From Hyphomicrobiales bacterium (lineage in GTDB: Bacteria > Pseudomonadota > Alphaproteobacteria > Rhizobiales > Rhizobiaceae), in the NCBI GenBank assembly GCA_900472485.1, contig UCII01000010.1, positions 124,001 to 188,000 on the forward strand: a stretch of 64,000 bases of DNA, read 5' to 3'. The notes under the pieces are model-generated. The model was not told where the DNA came from. It searched no databases and was given only the letters and a program-made list of their open reading frames with translations. Positions 42,972 through 52,393 of this stretch are shown piece after piece (position 1 is the first letter of the stretch; every line of letters starts with the position of its first letter). Position numbers and translations under genes: made by a program.

Positions 42972-43002
42972 AGGTCCGAGGCGGGCTCACCGCCTCGGAC
43001 CT
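42972..43002. terminator. Bidirectional terminator hairpin
   Basis: A perfect 13-base stem (AGGTCCGAGGCGG / CCGCCTCGGACCT) with a five-base loop between the convergent DoxX and Gfo/Idh genes. There is no long T-run, so efficiency is uncertain. Confidence 0.6.
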
Positions 43003-43012
43003 CACGTGAAGC

Positions 43013-44200
43013 TTAGAGCTTGACCCAGGCGCCGTTGCGCTTGGACGAGGCGACGCAAGCCTCGACAAAAGCCACGCCCTTCACGCCATCATCGACAGTC
43101 GGATAGATCACGGCCGGATCGATCGCCACGCCCTTCTTGCGGGCATTGATGGCACGCGCGGCTTCGGTGTAGATCGTCGCAAAGGCTTCCAGATAACCTT
43201 CCGGATGGCCCGACGGGATGCGCGAGACGCGCGCCGCGGCGGCACCAGAACCGGCACCATTGCGGGTAATCAGCCGCTTCTGATCGCCGAACGGCGTGTA
43301 CCACAGATAGTTCGGATCGGCCTGCGTCCACTCGATGCCGCCCTTGGTACCATAAACGCGGAGTTTCAACCCATTCTCATGGCCGGGTGCCACCTGGCTG
43401 CACCAGAGCATGCCCTTGGCCGGCTTTTCCTTGCCCTTTGCCTTGAAGCGCAACAGCACATGGCCGTTGTCATCGAGACGGCGGCCTTCAACGAAGCTGT
43501 CGAGATCGGCGGCAAGGCTGTCCAGCTCGAGGCCGGTGACGAAAGAAGCGAGGTTATAGGCATGTGTTCCGATATCGCCGGTGGAGCCGCCGGCGCCGGA
43601 CTGCGAGGGATCCGTGCGCCAAGCCGCCTGTTTCTGCCCGGACTGCTCAATATTCTCCGTCAGCCAATCCTGCGGATATTCCACCTGCACGATGCGGATA
43701 TCGCCGAGCTCGCCATTCTCGATCATCTCGCGCGCCTGACGGACCATCGGATAGCCGGTGTAATTATGCGTTAGGATGAAGAGCGCGCCGCTCTCGTCGG
43801 CCACCTTCTTCAGCTTCTTGGCATCGGCAAGATTGGAGGTCAGCGGCTTGTCGCAGATGACATGGATGCCGCGGCGCAGGAATTCCTTGGCGGCGTCATA
43901 ATGGACATGGTTCGGCGTGACGATCGAAACCGCTTCGATGCCGTTCTTCAGCTTGGCTTCGCGGATTGCCATGTCACGATAGCTGGAATAGGTGCGCGAG
44001 GGATCGAGACCGAGATCGCGGCCGGACGCTTGAGCCTTGTCCGGCGAAGACGAGAGCGCGCCGGCGATGAGATCGAACTGATCGTCGATACGCGCCGCAA
44101 TGCGATGCACCGCGCCGATGAATGCGCCGGCGCCGCCGCCAACCATGCCAAGCCGGATGCGCGGCTCCCGCGTCTGTTCCGATGATCCTTCGATTGCCAT
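43013..44200 (-). CDS. Gfo/Idh/MocA-family sugar dehydrogenase
   Basis: 395 residues. Rossmann motif IRLGMVGGGAGAFIGAVHR at residues 15-33, the characteristic CDKPLTSNLADAKKL, and the second-domain catalytic segment with GDIGTHAYNLASFVTG. It oxidises a sugar or sugar derivative with NAD(P). GGAGGACAAA fixes the ATG. Gene order places it last in the ABC-transporter/isomerase cluster, separated from the isomerase by a 290-base gap filled with palindromes. Confidence 0.93.
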   Translation of the reverse strand: MAIEGSSEQTREPRIRLGMVGGGAGAFIGAVHRIAARIDDQFDLIAGALSSSPDKAQASGRDLGLDPSRTYSSYRDMAIREAKLKNGIEAVSIVTPNHVHYDAAKEFLRRGIHVICDKPLTSNLADAKKLKKVADESGALFILTHNYTGYPMVRQAREMIENGELGDIRIVQVEYPQDWLTENIEQSGQKQAAWRTDPSQSGAGGSTGDIGTHAYNLASFVTGLELDSLAADLDSFVEGRRLDDNGHVLLRFKAKGKEKPAKGMLWCSQVAPGHENGLKLRVYGTKGGIEWTQADPNYLWYTPFGDQKRLITRNGAGSGAAAARVSRIPSGHPEGYLEAFATIYTEAARAINARKKGVAIDPAVIYPTVDDGVKGVAFVEACVASSKRNGAWVKL

Positions 44201-44258
44201 TTTGTCCTCCTGAATGAATGGAATTCGCATTTTGGGTGCCTGTCGTTCCAAGCCACCC

Positions 44259-44455
44259 GCCTCGCCCTTCGAGGGCCTTGCAGGCCACCTCAGGGTGAGG
44301 CTGATCCACTACGCCAGCGCCACACCACACCCTTCCACCTAGCGATGCCAAAGATAGCTCTTGTGGAGTTTCGCGAGAGTCCGCTCCGCCCTCATCCTGA
44401 GGTGCGGAGCCTCCTGAGCTCTACGAAGGAGTGAAGCCTCGAAGGACGAGGGCGG
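44259..44455. repeat. Pair of intergenic palindromes (rhizobial mosaic type)
   Basis: Two elements: 44259-44301 with outer arms GCCTC/GAGGC and CCCT/AGGG inside, and 44386-44455 with arms CCGCCCTC/GAGGGCGG. They share the CCTGAGGTG-like core with 22840-22977. They lie between the isomerase and Gfo/Idh genes and hold no gene. Confidence 0.7.
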
Positions 44456-44492
44456 CCTGGGCAGCATTCTCTCCCCGCTTGGGAAAAGGAAA

Positions 44493-45548
44493 TTATGATA
44501 GCCCCAGCATGCGCCAGTTCGCCGCCTGGTCCGTGCCGCTGCCGGCAAAATCGTCGAAGGCCTTTTCCGTGACGCGGATGATGTGCGCCTTGACGAATTC
44601 AGAACCTTCACGAGCACCGTCTTCGGGATGCTTCAGCGCGCATTCCCATTCGACCACGGCCCAGCCGTCGAAATTATTGGCTGTCATCTTCGAGAAGACA
44701 GCGCCGAAATCGACCTGACCGTCACCGAGCGAACGGAAGCGGCCGGCTCGCTCGACCCAGCCCTGATAACCGCCATAGACGCCTTGGCGCCCGGTCGGAT
44801 TGAACTCCGCATCCTTGACGTGGAACATCTTGATGCGGTCCTTGTAGATGTCGATGTTCTCAAGATAATCGAGGCATTGCAGGACGTAATGCGAGGGATC
44901 GTAGAGCATGTTGGCGCGCGGATGGTTCTTCACGCGCTCCAGGAACATCTCGAAGGTGATGCCGTCATGCAGATCTTCGCCCGGATGGATTTCGTAGCAG
45001 ACGTCAACGCCGTTTTCGTCGGCATGGTTGAGGATCGGCGTCCAGCGGCGGGCAAGCTCTTCGAAAGCGGTCTCGACGAGGCCGGCCGGGCGCTGCGGCC
45101 AGGGATAGATGAAGGGCCAGGCAAGCGCGCCGGAGAAGGTCGCATGCGCCTTGATGCCGAGATGCTTGGAAGCCGTCAGCGCCATCTTCACCTGCTCGAC
45201 GGCCCATTCCTGGCGCGCCTTCGGATTGCCGCGCACTTCCGGTGCGGCAAATCCGTCGAAGGCTTCGTCATAGGCCGGATGCACGGCGACGAGCTGGCCC
45301 TGAAGATGGGTGGAAAGTTCGGTGACTTCGACGCCGTTAGCCCGGGCGACACCGGCGAATTCATCGCAATAATCCTTCGAGGAGGCTGCCTTCTTCAGGT
45401 CGATGAGCTGGCTTGCCCAGGTCGGAACCTGCACGCCGATATAGCCGGCATCGGCAGCCCATTTCGTGATCGAATCCCATGAGTTGAACGGTGCCGCGTC
45501 GCCGGCGAACTGGCCAAGAAACAGGCCTGGTCCCTTGATCGTCTTCAT
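44493..45548 (-). CDS. Sugar phosphate isomerase/epimerase (xylose-isomerase-like TIM barrel)
   Basis: 351 residues, AP-endonuclease-2/xylose isomerase-like TIM barrel. Metal-binding positions are suggested by VCYEIHPGEDL, MLYDPSHYVLQ, MFHVKDAEF and AVVEWECAL. Families with this fold include epimerases and also 3-keto-glycoside eliminases that work with Gfo/Idh dehydrogenases. GAGGAATTACAG upstream fixes the ATG. It follows the ABC binding protein in the same direction after a terminator and a possible third operator, so it may have its own promoter. Confidence 0.9.
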   Translation of the reverse strand: MKTIKGPGLFLGQFAGDAAPFNSWDSITKWAADAGYIGVQVPTWASQLIDLKKAASSKDYCDEFAGVARANGVEVTELSTHLQGQLVAVHPAYDEAFDGFAAPEVRGNPKARQEWAVEQVKMALTASKHLGIKAHATFSGALAWPFIYPWPQRPAGLVETAFEELARRWTPILNHADENGVDVCYEIHPGEDLHDGITFEMFLERVKNHPRANMLYDPSHYVLQCLDYLENIDIYKDRIKMFHVKDAEFNPTGRQGVYGGYQGWVERAGRFRSLGDGQVDFGAVFSKMTANNFDGWAVVEWECALKHPEDGAREGSEFVKAHIIRVTEKAFDDFAGSGTDQAANWRMLGLS

Positions 45549-45573
45549 CTGTAATTCCTCCCTAATCGCGTTC

Positions 45574-45587
45574 TGTAAACGTTTCCG
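45574..45587. promoter_or_regulatory. Possible third operator, upstream of the isomerase gene
   Basis: TGTAAACGTTTCCG, with the same TGTAAA arm and two-base centre as the strong operators at 49461-49498 but a degenerate right arm. It lies 25 bases before the isomerase ATG. Confidence 0.4.
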
Positions 45588-45760
45588 ATGCCTTTCGGAC
45601 CCATATCCGAGGCGGCTGAGGTGCTGTAGCCTCCAAAAACTATAGGGTCGTCGGGCTGAAAGTCGAATGCCTTGCGACCTAATCACGGCACGCCGCAGAC
45701 GGCAAGAGGTACGTGCCGCAAAATTTCCATCCGCAGCAAAACGGGGCTGATAGGACACTT

Positions 45761-45788
45761 AAAAAACGCCCGCCGAAACCGGCGGGCG
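45761..45788 (-). terminator. Terminator after the sugar-binding protein gene
   Basis: On the minus strand CGCCCGCC pairs with GGCGGGCG around GGTTTC, followed by TTTTTT. It begins about 27 bases after the binding-protein stop codon. Confidence 0.9.
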
Positions 45789-45814
45789 CCCTGGAAGATC
45801 AACCGAAAAACCGA

Positions 45815-46762
45815 TCAGAACGGTGAATCGGGGAAGTAGAAGTCCTTGGCATTATCCTTGGTGACGAGCGTCGCATCCAGGATGTAGTTGCCGCGAACCG
45901 GAACTTGATCGTAGAAGTTGGCAGCCGTCAGCTCCATGGCGGTGCCGACCATTGCCGGCGGATAGAGCACGTCGACAGGGATCAGCTTGTCGCCATCCAT
46001 GACCTTCTTGATCATGTCCTTCGAACCGGCGCCAGCAACGATATACTTGATATCGGTGCGCTTGGCCTGTTCGATCGCCTGTAGAACGCCGACGGCCATG
46101 TCGTCATCCTGGCACCAGACGACATCGATCTTCGGGAATTTGGTCAGGTAATCCTGCATAACCTTGAAGGCGTCGTCGCGATTCCAGTTGCCGTACTGGC
46201 GGTCGAGAACCTTGACGTTCGAGCCGGCGATGCCCTTGTCGAAGCCGTCCTGGCGCTGCTGATCGATCGGGATCGGCAGACCGCGGATGACGACGACCTG
46301 TGCATCCGGCGTGTTCTTCTTGATGTATTCGCCCGCGACCTGGCCAAGAGCCGGATTGTTGCCGGCGACATAGAGGTCGCGGACGGAATTGTCGTTGTTG
46401 CTCGGCGCACGGTCGACGAGCGCCACGAACTTGCCCTTGTCCTTGACTTCCTTGATGGCGTTGACGAGCGGATCCGGATCCGACGGCAGGATCACGAGAG
46501 CATCGATGCCCTGTGTTTCAAGATCCTGCACGGCGTTTGCCTGGCTCGCTGCGTCAGGCGAGGTCTTGACGATGACGTTCAGTCCCGGATGCTCCGCCAT
46601 CAAAAGCTTGGCAACACGCTCGGCATGGAAGACCACGCCCGAGGTCCAGCCGTGGTCGGCGGCCGGAATGGAAACGCCGATCGTCACCTTCTTGTCGGCG
46701 GCATGTACGGTGCCGGCCAGAGCCGCCATCACGACAGCCAAGCCTATGAGTCTTTTTCGCAT
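45815..46762 (-). CDS. Sugar ABC transporter substrate-binding protein (type 1)
   Basis: 315 residues with a signal peptide (MRKRLIGLAVVMAALAGTVHAAD). RbsB/LacI-like periplasmic fold with VTIGVSIPAADHGWTSGV, DALVILPSDPDPLV, DVVWCQDDDMAVGVLQAI and a Lys/Asp-rich C terminus. It captures a sugar in the periplasm. GGGAGGAAG upstream fixes the start. It is the third gene of the ATPase-permease-binding protein operon and ends at a strong terminator, so the downstream isomerase is transcribed by read-through or a separate promoter. Confidence 0.95.
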   Translation of the reverse strand: MRKRLIGLAVVMAALAGTVHAADKKVTIGVSIPAADHGWTSGVVFHAERVAKLLMAEHPGLNVIVKTSPDAASQANAVQDLETQGIDALVILPSDPDPLVNAIKEVKDKGKFVALVDRAPSNNDNSVRDLYVAGNNPALGQVAGEYIKKNTPDAQVVVIRGLPIPIDQQRQDGFDKGIAGSNVKVLDRQYGNWNRDDAFKVMQDYLTKFPKIDVVWCQDDDMAVGVLQAIEQAKRTDIKYIVAGAGSKDMIKKVMDGDKLIPVDVLYPPAMVGTAMELTAANFYDQVPVRGNYILDATLVTKDNAKDFYFPDSPF

Positions 46763-46830
46763 GTTTCTTCCTCCCAGATAGAGACAGGGCCTTAGCATGA
46801 CGACCGGGCGCCCCCTGACCCGGTTATTCA

Positions 46831-47841
46831 CTATTTGCGGGCCAGCGAACGCTGAACCAGCATGGCGATGATGATGATCGCACCCTGGATGGCGCTCAGC
46901 AGATACTCGCTGATGAAATTGGAAAGCAGCATGATATTGCCGACGAGCTCGAGGATGAAGGCGCCGCAGATCGTGCCCCACACTCTGCCCGCTCCGCCCT
47001 TCAGCGCCGTGCCACCGACGACCACGGCGGTGATCGCCTGCAATTCCCACAGGCTGCCCGTCGTCGCCGATGTCGAACCGAGCCGCGGCACATAGAGAAG
47101 CACGGCGATGGCAACGCAAAAGCCCTGGATGATGAAGGCGATGGTTCGCACGCGATTGACCGCCACGCCGGAATAGCGGGCAACATCACGATTGGAGCCG
47201 ACCGCAATCACATGCCGCCCATAGCGTGTGCGGTAGAGAATGAAGGCCGCAATGCCGGTGACGACGAGGATAACCACGATCGGCACCGGCACACCGAGCA
47301 CTGTGCCATAATAAGCGGGCTTGTAGAGCGCCTGAATATCCGCCGGTCGCAAGGTGATGGCACCGCCCTGCGACAGCCAGGTCGTCAAGCCGCGATAGAC
47401 GCCCATGGTGCCGAGCGTCGCAATGAACGGCTCGATCTTGCCCATGGTCGTAATCAGACCATTGGCAAGGCCGCATAGCAGGCCGGCAACGATCGAAAAC
47501 AGCACGGCAGCCGCCAACATCATGGAGGGATCGGAAATGACGCCCGAATTCATGAAGAGGATCATCAGGCTGGCGACGAAGGCGACCATCGCGCCGACGG
47601 ACAGATCGAGATCACCCGCCGAAATGACGAAGGTGGCACCGACGGCGATGATGGCGATGAAGGCGCATCTTGTCGCGACATTGGTGAGGTTGGTAATGCC
47701 GATGAAGTTCGGGTTGACCAGTGCGCCCACGATCAGAAGCAGCACCAGTGCTGCAAATGGCGCAACTGCCCTAAGATCGACATCCCGCCAGGAGCGCCCT
47801 CGCCGGCCTGCCTTGCCGCTGCTGTCTTCACCCACGCTCAT
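46831..47841 (-). CDS. Sugar ABC transporter permease
   Basis: 336 residues with about nine or ten hydrophobic helices, RbsC/AraH type. The family motifs NVATRCAFIAIIAVGATFVISAGDLDLSVGAMVA and GRVWGTICGAFILELVGN are present. ATG 47841 is chosen; in-frame TTG codons at 47847 and 47853 lie closer to GGGAGG. It forms the transmembrane pore of the importer with the ATPase gene 61 bases ahead. Confidence 0.95.
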   Translation of the reverse strand: MSVGEDSSGKAGRRGRSWRDVDLRAVAPFAALVLLLIVGALVNPNFIGITNLTNVATRCAFIAIIAVGATFVISAGDLDLSVGAMVAFVASLMILFMNSGVISDPSMMLAAAVLFSIVAGLLCGLANGLITTMGKIEPFIATLGTMGVYRGLTTWLSQGGAITLRPADIQALYKPAYYGTVLGVPVPIVVILVVTGIAAFILYRTRYGRHVIAVGSNRDVARYSGVAVNRVRTIAFIIQGFCVAIAVLLYVPRLGSTSATTGSLWELQAITAVVVGGTALKGGAGRVWGTICGAFILELVGNIMLLSNFISEYLLSAIQGAIIIIAMLVQRSLARK

Positions 47842-47902
47842 AACCAAAACCAACCTCCCGTCCCATGATTGCTGGGAATTCGCCCTGCTCTCCGCCGCCC
47901 TT

Positions 47903-49426
47903 TCAGGCAGCCGTCTTTTTCTTCAGGCCCGCCGCATAACGCATGATTTCCTGCTCGGAGATTTCCTCGCCTTCGAGCACGCCGACGATCCGCCCCTCAC
48001 GCATGACAGCGATCCGCGTGCAAAGCCCGATGACCTCAGGCATTTCCGAAGAGATCACGATGATAGAATGACCGTCGCGCGCCAGCGCGGAAATGAAATG
48101 ATAAATCTGCTGCTTCGTGCCAACATCGATGCCGCGCGTCGGCTCGTCGATGATGATGATCTGCGGCTCGGTCTCCATGATCTTCGCCAGAAGCAGCTTC
48201 TGCTGGTTGCCGCCGGACATGCGGCCGGCAACGATATTTCCGTCCCTCACGCGGATGTCGAAGCGGCGTCGCGCCCGCGCCAGCGCATCCGCCTCGCTGG
48301 AGGCGCTCAGATAGCCGAACTTGCCGTGCCGGTCGAGCGACTGCAGGGTCAGATTGACGACCATGCCTGAATTCAGCAGTAGGCCCTTGGATTTCCGATC
48401 CTTCGTCATATAGGCAAGCCCGGCATCAATGGCCGCATGCACGTCATGCGGTGGCACCGTTTGACCATTGGCAACGACCTCGCCAGACGCACGAGCGCGT
48501 AGGCCGACGATCGCCTCCATCAATTCGGTGCGGCCCGAGCCGATCATACCGGAGAAGCCCAATATCTCACCCTTGCGCAGCTCGAAGCTTGCATCATGGA
48601 CGTAGCCCGTCGAAACCGAGCTGACGCTGAGCACCACCTTCTCGTCAACATCGGGCTCGTTCTTGGCCGGATAAAGGCTCGAGAGCTCGCGCCCGACCAT
48701 CAGCTGGGCGATCGATTCGCCATCGAGCAGCGAGGTTGGCGAGGTCTTCACCCATTGGCCGTCGCGCAGCACCGTAACCCGATCCGTCAGTTCCATGACC
48801 TCATCGAGCTTGTGGGAGACGAAGACGAAGCTCGTTCCCTGATCGCGCAGCTTGCGTACCTGCTTGAACAGGAAATTGGTCTCTTCACGCGACAAAACGG
48901 CGGTCGGCTCGTCCATGAAGACGATCCGCGCATCGCGGCTGATCGCCTTGGCAATCTCCACCATCTGCTTGTCGGCGATGGAAAGCGAGCTGATCATGGC
49001 ATTTTCATCGACATGCGAGCCGAGAAGATCGAGCACGCGCCGCGTTTCGGCACGCATATGCTTGCGATCGAGCACACCCAGACGCGTAACTTCGCGACCG
49101 AGAAACAGGCTTTCGGTGACGGTCAAATGTTCAGCGAGATTGAATTCCTGATGGATGATGACGATGCCGAGCGCTTCCGCTGCGCCGTTCGGCGGCAGCT
49201 TCACCGGCTTGCCATCGAGGAGAATTTCGCCAGAGGTCGGCTGCTCGAAACCGGAGAGAACCTTGACGAGCGTCGACTTGCCGGCGCCGTTTTCGCCCAT
49301 GAGCGCATGGATCTCGCCGGCCTTAAGATCGAAGTTCACGCTGAACAGCACTTGTACGCCGCTGAAGGCCTTAGAAATCCCTCTCGCAGACAGCACGACC
49401 GCACCGTCGACGGCTTCCGAACTCAT
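47903..49426 (-). CDS. Sugar ABC transporter ATP-binding protein
   Basis: 507 residues with two fused ATPase domains, RbsA type. First Walker A GENGAGKST and a degenerate first signature (SIADKQMVEIAKA); Walker B VFMDEPTAVL. The second domain has the altered P-loop GMIGSGRTE, the signature MSGGNQQK and Walker B IIIDEPTRGIDV. GGGAGGATTCA fixes the ATG. First gene of the operon. Two operators lie 35-72 bases upstream, and the divergent LacI-type gene starts about 170 bases away. Confidence 0.96.
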   Translation of the reverse strand: MSSEAVDGAVVLSARGISKAFSGVQVLFSVNFDLKAGEIHALMGENGAGKSTLVKVLSGFEQPTSGEILLDGKPVKLPPNGAAEALGIVIIHQEFNLAEHLTVTESLFLGREVTRLGVLDRKHMRAETRRVLDLLGSHVDENAMISSLSIADKQMVEIAKAISRDARIVFMDEPTAVLSREETNFLFKQVRKLRDQGTSFVFVSHKLDEVMELTDRVTVLRDGQWVKTSPTSLLDGESIAQLMVGRELSSLYPAKNEPDVDEKVVLSVSSVSTGYVHDASFELRKGEILGFSGMIGSGRTELMEAIVGLRARASGEVVANGQTVPPHDVHAAIDAGLAYMTKDRKSKGLLLNSGMVVNLTLQSLDRHGKFGYLSASSEADALARARRRFDIRVRDGNIVAGRMSGGNQQKLLLAKIMETEPQIIIIDEPTRGIDVGTKQQIYHFISALARDGHSIIVISSEMPEVIGLCTRIAVMREGRIVGVLEGEEISEQEIMRYAAGLKKKTAA

Positions 49427-49460
49427 TGAATCCTCCCTGCGGTCCCACCCGCTTTCCATG

Positions 49461-49498
49461 GTATGTAAACCTTTACATACATCGTGTAAAGGTTTACA
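49461..49498. promoter_or_regulatory. Twin LacI-type operators between the ABC operon and its regulator
   Basis: Site 1 (49461-49480) is GTATGTAAACCTTTACATAC, nine-base perfect arms around CC. Site 2 (49485-49498) is TGTAAAGGTTTACA, six-base arms around GG. Their spacing places them about two helical turns apart on the DNA, in the intergenic region between the ATPase gene and the divergent lacI-type gene. Confidence 0.8.
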
Positions 49499-49593
49499 TC
49501 ATTGGATATCGTACAAAATTTCGCGGTTACCTTTGACCTCCACGTAAGTCTGTGTAGTCTCCAGCCCGAGACGAGACCCCAAGGCAGAGCGCA

Positions 49594-50619
49594 GTGTCGA
49601 ATTCCACGCCCGCAACTATCGAAGACGTCGCCCGAATTGCCAATGTTTCGATAGCAACGGTTTCGCGGGCAATCCATATGCCGGAGAAAGTCGCCAATTC
49701 GACGCGGCTGAAAGTCAATCAGGCGATCGCCATCACCGGCTATACCACCAATGCCATGGCGCGCAGCCTCCGGCTCGGCCGATCGAACATGATTCTCGTG
49801 GTCGCACCCGATATCGGCGATCCCAATTTCTCCAATATTCTCATCGGCCTGGAGAATGAGGCACGCTCGCACGGCTACGGTATCCTTATCGGTCACACGC
49901 AAAACGACGCGCAGCGCGGGCTGGAATATTTGAAGTTTCTGAATTCCAACCAGGCGGCCGGATTGATCCTTTTCACCGGCATCCTGCCCTTCGGGCATCA
50001 GACGATGACGGCGCGGCTGCCGCCGAGTGTCGGCGTTTTCGAGCCGGTCTTCAACGGCGGCATTCCCTATGTCGGCGTCGACGATATCGCCGGCGCCCGC
50101 AAGGCCGTGGACCTCTTGATTGCCGAGGGTCATCGCAAGATCGCCTTTATCGGCGATTCCCGCACCCGCCTCGCCTATAGCCGCCGGCGCATGGGTTATG
50201 AAGCAGGGCTGGATGCAGCCGGCATCGGACAGGACCTGCGCATGGTGCTGGACGGCGACGGCACCGTCGAGAGCGGGCGGCTCGCCGTCGAGCAGCTCTT
50301 CATGCGCGACACGTTGCCGACGGCATTCATGTGTGTCAACGATCAGACCGCGATCGGCGTGATGATCGGCCTGAAGGCACGCGGCTATGACATCCCCGAA
50401 GATTTCTCGGTGACCGGTTTCGACGACGTGCCGCAAGCCGTCTTCATGACGCCATCGCTGACGACGATCCGGCAGCCGCGCACCGCCATCGGCAAGCATG
50501 CGATGGCGCTTTTGCTCGAACTGCTTTCGGATGGAGAGCCGCCCGAAACGGAGATCCTGTTGCGGCCGGATCTCGTGGTGCGAAATTCGGTCTCCGCACC
50601 GCCGCGCCTCCGGCGATAG
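49594..50619 (+). CDS. LacI-family regulator of the sugar ABC operon
   Basis: 341 residues. Helix-turn-helix ATIEDVARIANVSIATVSRAIHMPEKV and hinge YTTNAMARSLRLGRSN, then a sugar-binding effector domain ending with VTGFDDVPQAVFMTPSLTTI. It starts with GTG. It is divergent from the ABC operon and the intergenic region contains two strong matching operators, so it surely represses that operon and probably itself. The VOC gene follows by 12 bases in the same direction. Confidence 0.94.
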   Translation: MSNSTPATIEDVARIANVSIATVSRAIHMPEKVANSTRLKVNQAIAITGYTTNAMARSLRLGRSNMILVVAPDIGDPNFSNILIGLENEARSHGYGILIGHTQNDAQRGLEYLKFLNSNQAAGLILFTGILPFGHQTMTARLPPSVGVFEPVFNGGIPYVGVDDIAGARKAVDLLIAEGHRKIAFIGDSRTRLAYSRRRMGYEAGLDAAGIGQDLRMVLDGDGTVESGRLAVEQLFMRDTLPTAFMCVNDQTAIGVMIGLKARGYDIPEDFSVTGFDDVPQAVFMTPSLTTIRQPRTAIGKHAMALLLELLSDGEPPETEILLRPDLVVRNSVSAPPRLRR

Positions 50620-50631
50620 GCAGACGCAACG

Positions 50632-50988
50632 ATGCCGCTCGGCAGAATCACCCTCTATGTGCGCGATGTCGAAACGACGATAAGCTTTTACGAGACACAT
50701 TTTGGGTTCAAGCCGCTCCGTCTGGAGGGCGATCGGATTGTTGAGCTGCTCGCGCAGGATGGCGGCGCCAATTTGATGATCCATCCGGCGGGTAAGGCGC
50801 AGAAAATGGGCCAGGTGCTGGTCAAGCTGGTCTTCGACGTCGAGCATGTCGAAGATTTCCGCGCCAAGTGTGCCGAAGAGGGGCTGGAGTTCGGCCCCTT
50901 GCATCAGGCCGACGGCTATGTTTTTGCCAATGCCAAGGATCCCTCAGGAAATCCCATAGCCATTTCCAGCCGTGCCTTCCGGCAATAA
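50632..50988 (+). CDS. VOC-family (glyoxalase-like) protein
   Basis: 118 residues. One vicinal oxygen chelate repeat pair: GRITLYVRDVETTISFYETHFGFKPLRLEGDRIVELLAQDGGANLMIHPAG and a second half with VLVKLVFDVEHVEDFRAKCAEEGLEFG and FANAKDPSGNPIAISSR. Metal-binding residues cannot be fixed without alignment. It follows the lacI-type gene by 12 bases and probably belongs to its operon. Substrate unknown. Confidence 0.88.
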   Translation: MPLGRITLYVRDVETTISFYETHFGFKPLRLEGDRIVELLAQDGGANLMIHPAGKAQKMGQVLVKLVFDVEHVEDFRAKCAEEGLEFGPLHQADGYVFANAKDPSGNPIAISSRAFRQ

Positions 50989-50998
50989 TCCGGAAGGC
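50974..50998. terminator. Hairpin overlapping the VOC stop codon
   Basis: Nine-base perfect stem GCCTTCCGG/CCGGAAGGC with a seven-base loop that includes the TAA stop. It separates the convergent VOC and xylA genes. No T-run, so it may be a weak terminator only. Confidence 0.45.
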
Positions 50999-51026
50999 GA
51001 TGAAGATCGCCTCCCGGACGCATCGA

Positions 51027-52337
51027 TCAAACGTAACGGTTGACGATATTTTCCAGCAGTTCCTGCTTGCCGGACTTCGGCTGCGGGTTGACGTCCTTGG
51101 TTTCGACCCACTGAGCGATCTGATCGAGCGAATATTCGCCGCGCAGCAGCTTCTGGCCTTCGGCCGAATCCCAGCCGGCGTAACGGTCGGCGAGTGGCTT
51201 GGAGAGTGCCTTGTCCTCGATCATCTTCGCAGCAGCCTTCAGGCCGCGGGCACAGCAATCCATGCCACCGATATGGCCGATGAGCAGATCTTCCGGATCG
51301 AGCGACTGACGACGCAGCTTGGCGTCGAAGTTCGTGCCGCCGGACTTGAAGCCGCCGCCTGCCAGAACCTGGTAATAGGCCAGCGTCATTTCCGGAACGT
51401 TGTTCGGGAACTGGTCGGTATCCCAGCCGGACTGGTAGTCGTTGCGGTTCATGTCGATCGAGCCGAAAATGCCGAGCGCATTGGCAAGCGCCAGTTCGTG
51501 CTCGAAGGAATGGCCGGCAAGGATCGCATGGCCCTGCTCGATATTGACCTTCACTTCGTTTTCGAGGCCGTACTTCTTGAGGAAGCCGTAAACCGTGGCG
51601 ACGTCGTAGTCATACTGATGCTTGGTCGGCTCCTGCGGCTTCGGCTCGATGAGGATCGTGCCCTTGAAGCCGATCTTGTGCTTGTATTCAACGACGAGAT
51701 TGAGGAAGCGGCCCAACTGATCCAGCTCCCGCTTCAGGTCGGTATTGAGCAGCGTCTCATAGCCTTCGCGGCCACCCCAGAGAACGTAGTTTTCGCCGCC
51801 GAGCTTGTGGGTGGCATCGAGGCAGGTCTTCACGGTCGCAGCCGAGAAGGCGAAGACATCCGGGTCCGGATTGGTCGCGGCACCCGACATGAAACGACGG
51901 TTGGAGAAGAGGTTTGCCGTGCCCCAGAGCAGCTTTACGCCGGTATCGGCCTGTTTCTTGGCGAAGTAGTCGACGATCTCGTTGAGGTTCTTGGTATTCT
52001 CGGCAAAATTCTTGCCTTCCGGCCGCACGTCGGCATCGTGAAAGCAGTAGTAGGGAGCGCCGAGCAGGGTGAAGAATTCGAAGGCTACGTCGGCCTTCAG
52101 CTTGGCGGCTTCCATCGTCTCGTTGAACCAAGGGCGAAGGAAGGTCTGCCCACCGAAGGGATCGCCGCCCGGCCAGGTGAAGGTGTGCCAGTAGGCGACG
52201 GCGAAACGCAGATGGTCTTCCATCCGCTTGCCGGCAACGACTTCGTCCTTGTTGTAATAGCGGAAGGCCAGCGGATTGGTGCTGTCGGGGCCTTCGTATT
52301 TTACCTTACTGATGTCACCAAAAAATCCGGTGCTCAT
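51027..52337 (-). CDS. xylA: Xylose isomerase
   Basis: 436 residues, full length. Converts D-xylose to D-xylulose in the cytoplasm with Mg2+/Mn2+. Visible are [60 protein letters not shown] and [19 protein letters not shown], all family signatures. It is the last gene of the lacI-xylB-xylA operon. A mosaic palindrome fills the 224-base gap between xylB and xylA. Confidence 0.97.
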   Translation of the reverse strand: MSTGFFGDISKVKYEGPDSTNPLAFRYYNKDEVVAGKRMEDHLRFAVAYWHTFTWPGGDPFGGQTFLRPWFNETMEAAKLKADVAFEFFTLLGAPYYCFHDADVRPEGKNFAENTKNLNEIVDYFAKKQADTGVKLLWGTANLFSNRRFMSGAATNPDPDVFAFSAATVKTCLDATHKLGGENYVLWGGREGYETLLNTDLKRELDQLGRFLNLVVEYKHKIGFKGTILIEPKPQEPTKHQYDYDVATVYGFLKKYGLENEVKVNIEQGHAILAGHSFEHELALANALGIFGSIDMNRNDYQSGWDTDQFPNNVPEMTLAYYQVLAGGGFKSGGTNFDAKLRRQSLDPEDLLIGHIGGMDCCARGLKAAAKMIEDKALSKPLADRYAGWDSAEGQKLLRGEYSLDQIAQWVETKDVNPQPKSGKQELLENIVNRYV

Positions 52338-52393
52338 GTCTTATCTCCTTGGGTTTGGTGTTTCGGTATTATTGTTCGTTTCATGCGGCTCTG

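Noticed and set aside
49423..50904. Minus-strand open frame of 493 codons antisense to the lacI-type gene
   Set aside because: The plus strand has a complete LacI-family protein. The minus frame runs through the operator region, with no domain.
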